The notes under the pieces are model-generated. The model ran no database searches. It had not been told where the DNA came from and saw nothing but the letters and a program-made list of their open reading frames with translations. Both the position numbers and the translations under genes were made by a program. A stretch of 7,621 nt of DNA from Acidobacteriota bacterium. GTDB taxonomy: Bacteria > Acidobacteriota > Thermoanaerobaculia > Multivoradales > JAHEKO01. The stretch spans positions 1-7,621 of the forward strand of contig JAUWSP010000118.1 in assembly GCA_030610025.1 (NCBI GenBank), given 5' to 3'. This document shows, one piece after another, positions 6,314-7,621 of this stretch; the stretch's first letter is position 1, and each line of letters begins with the position of its first letter.

Positions 6314-6462
6314 TGGTTTCGAATGGGAAGAATGAGGGTTTCATTTCCAAACCATGAACCTCTGTTTGCGTATGGACCTGTGAGGGACCCGTGTCTCATG
6401 GTCGACGCTGAATGTCGGCCGGAAGTCGTGTCTGGAGGCGATGCGGGTAGCGAGGAATTTCC

Positions 6463-7621
6463 ATGCGAGCGATTCTGAAGACCCTGTCCGAGGCGCTGTC
6501 CCTGTTGTGGCGATCGCTGGATCAAGCCCGCAGACTGTTCGTCAATGTTCTGTTCCTCCTGCTGATGGTCGGTCTGTTGTCTTGGCTCCTGGCCGGTGAC
6601 AAGCCGGAGGTTCCCGACAGCACAGCTCTGGTCATCGAACCGGTGGGTGGGCTGGTCGAGGAGCTCTACGGCACGCCGGACGAACGGGCGCTGCTCAAGC
6701 TCTTGGGTCGCCATCGGCCGGAGAGCCTGGTGAGGAGTGTCCGAGAAGCCGTTCAGGCGGCGGGCGAGGACGACCGCGTCAAGGCCCTCTACCTGGATTT
6801 GAACCGGCTTGGAGGAGCGAGCCTCAGTACCCTCCAGACCCTGCGAGGGGATATCGAGGAGTTCAAGGCCACAGGTAGGCCTGTGCTTGCGGCGGCAGAT
6901 TTCCTTACACAATCTCGCTACTACATGGCGGCTACGGCGGACGAGGTCATGGTGCATCCCATGGGGATGGTCCTGCTGCCCGGGTTCGGGAGCTACCGCA
7001 ATTACTACAAGGAGGCTCTGGATCGCCTGGAAGTGGATTGGAACGTCTTTCGGGTCGGAGAATTCAAGTCGGCTGTGGAGCCCTTTCTGAGGGGTGATAT
7101 GTCCCCCGAGGCCCGGCAGAATCGGCAGCAGTGGTTGGACGAGCTCTGGAAGGAGTACCGCACCGATGTTGCTGGAGCCAGGGGGCTGTCGCCGGAGGCT
7201 ATCGCGGCCTACTCCAACAGCTTTCACTTGAAGTTGGCCGATCACTCGGGTCAGGCCGCCGCTCTGGCTGAGGCCGAAGGACTGGTGGACCGCCTTGCGA
7301 CTCGAGACGAGGTCCAGGATCGACTGATCGAGCTGGTGGGAGAGAACGAAGAGACCCATTCGTACCATCGCATCGATTACCTGTCGTATCTCGAAGCGGT
7401 TGGAAGACCGAGTGCGAAGAGTCGAAACGTAGTGGCCGTGGTAGTGGCTAAAGGCGCTATCTACAACGGGAGCCGGCCGCCTGGCAGTGTCGGCGGCGAT
7501 TCCACAGCCGAGCTGATTCGCCGAGCGAGGAACAGCGACGACGTCAAAGCACTCGTCCTGCGCGTCGACAGTCCCGGTGGCAGCGCTTTCGCCTCGGAGA
7601 TCATCCGGAGGCAAGTCGAGC
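6463..7621 (+). CDS. sppA: signal peptide peptidase SppA, 67K type, 3'-truncated by the window edge
   Basis: This is a membrane-anchored serine protease (family S49) that degrades signal peptides left in the membrane after protein export. The 386 visible codons are open to the edge; E. coli SppA has 618 residues, so the last third is missing. One uncleaved membrane anchor lies at about residues 25-44, with the rest facing the periplasm. The protein has the tandem-domain plan of long SppA. The N-terminal half supplies the general-base K202 in FRVGEFKSAVEPF (K209 in E. coli). The C-terminal half supplies the nucleophile S374 in LRVDSPGGSAFASE (S409 in E. coli). DMSPEAR and PGSVGGDSTAELIR also match the family. 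ATG 6463 has GAGGAA (6452-6457) five bases upstream. It is transcribed divergently from sdhA with no functional link implied. Both catalytic residues are present, so it is probably active. Confidence 0.95.
   Translation, partial: MRAILKTLSEALSLLWRSLDQARRLFVNVLFLLLMVGLLSWLLAGDKPEVPDSTALVIEPVGGLVEELYGTPDERALLKLLGRHRPESLVRSVREAVQAAGEDDRVKALYLDLNRLGGASLSTLQTLRGDIEEFKATGRPVLAAADFLTQSRYYMAATADEVMVHPMGMVLLPGFGSYRNYYKEALDRLEVDWNVFRVGEFKSAVEPFLRGDMSPEARQNRQQWLDELWKEYRTDVAGARGLSPEAIAAYSNSFHLKLADHSGQAAALAEAEGLVDRLATRDEVQDRLIELVGENEETHSYHRIDYLSYLEAVGRPSAKSRNVVAVVVAKGAIYNGSRPPGSVGGDSTAELIRRARNSDDVKALVLRVDSPGGSAFASEIIRRQVE

Noticed and set aside
6351..6402. Inverted repeat ACCATGA ... TCATGGT upstream of sppA
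   Set aside because: A 7-bp repeat with a 38-base spacer is about as frequent as expected by chance in a region of this size.
6170..6478. Plus-strand 102-codon frame filling the sdhA-sppA intergenic region
   Set aside because: It runs through the inverted repeat and G-run, overlaps the sppA start out of frame, has no good ribosome binding site and resembles no known protein.
6160..7614. Minus-strand open frame of 484 codons covering sppA
   Set aside because: It lies antisense to a clear sppA with all catalytic residues, and its translation is low-complexity and unlike any family I recognise. Long antisense frames are common opposite GC-rich genes.

Overview
The window comes from a GC-rich, Gram-negative-type bacterium. 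This is inferred from the base composition, the strong preference for TGA stops, a long (67K-type) SppA, and a succinate dehydrogenase whose membrane subunits both carry paired transmembrane histidines. The phylum cannot be fixed from the sequence alone. A deltaproteobacterial, myxobacterial or acidobacterial relative would fit, but that is a guess.

Layout. Bases 1-897 (+) hold the C-terminal two thirds of a MATE-family multidrug/cation efflux transporter, cut by the left edge. After a 156-base gap comes a stand-alone, unusually long beta-ketoacyl synthase at 1054-2691 (+). It has an intact Cys-His-Lys-His catalytic set and an extra region of roughly 115 residues before the active-site cysteine. 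It ends convergently against a four-gene minus-strand operon for succinate:quinone oxidoreductase (complex II), read right to left as sdhA, sdhC, sdhD, sdhB (6149 down to 2747). A 313-base divergent intergenic region (6150-6462) holds an 8-bp inverted repeat and a strong G-run. It separates the sdh operon from sppA (6463 to the right edge, +), a signal peptide peptidase cut before its C-terminus.

How the genes work together. The four sdh genes form one enzyme. SdhA oxidises succinate at a covalently bound FAD, SdhB passes the electrons through three Fe-S clusters, and SdhC and SdhD anchor the complex and reduce quinone. Two candidate haem-ligand histidines in each anchor point to a two-haem, two-subunit (type A) enzyme, often a succinate:menaquinone reductase. 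The MATE pump, the ketosynthase and SppA have no evident functional link to sdh or to each other.

The most notable observation is that sdhC stops at an in-frame TAA after its second membrane helix. The same frame then continues for 33 more codons that encode a convincing third helix, ending 20 bases before sdhD. This is a nonsense mutation, a sequence error or, less likely, readthrough. Apart from this and the ketosynthase insertion, the region looks like ordinary core-genome content. I see no mobile element, CRISPR array, RNA gene or evident new multi-gene system.
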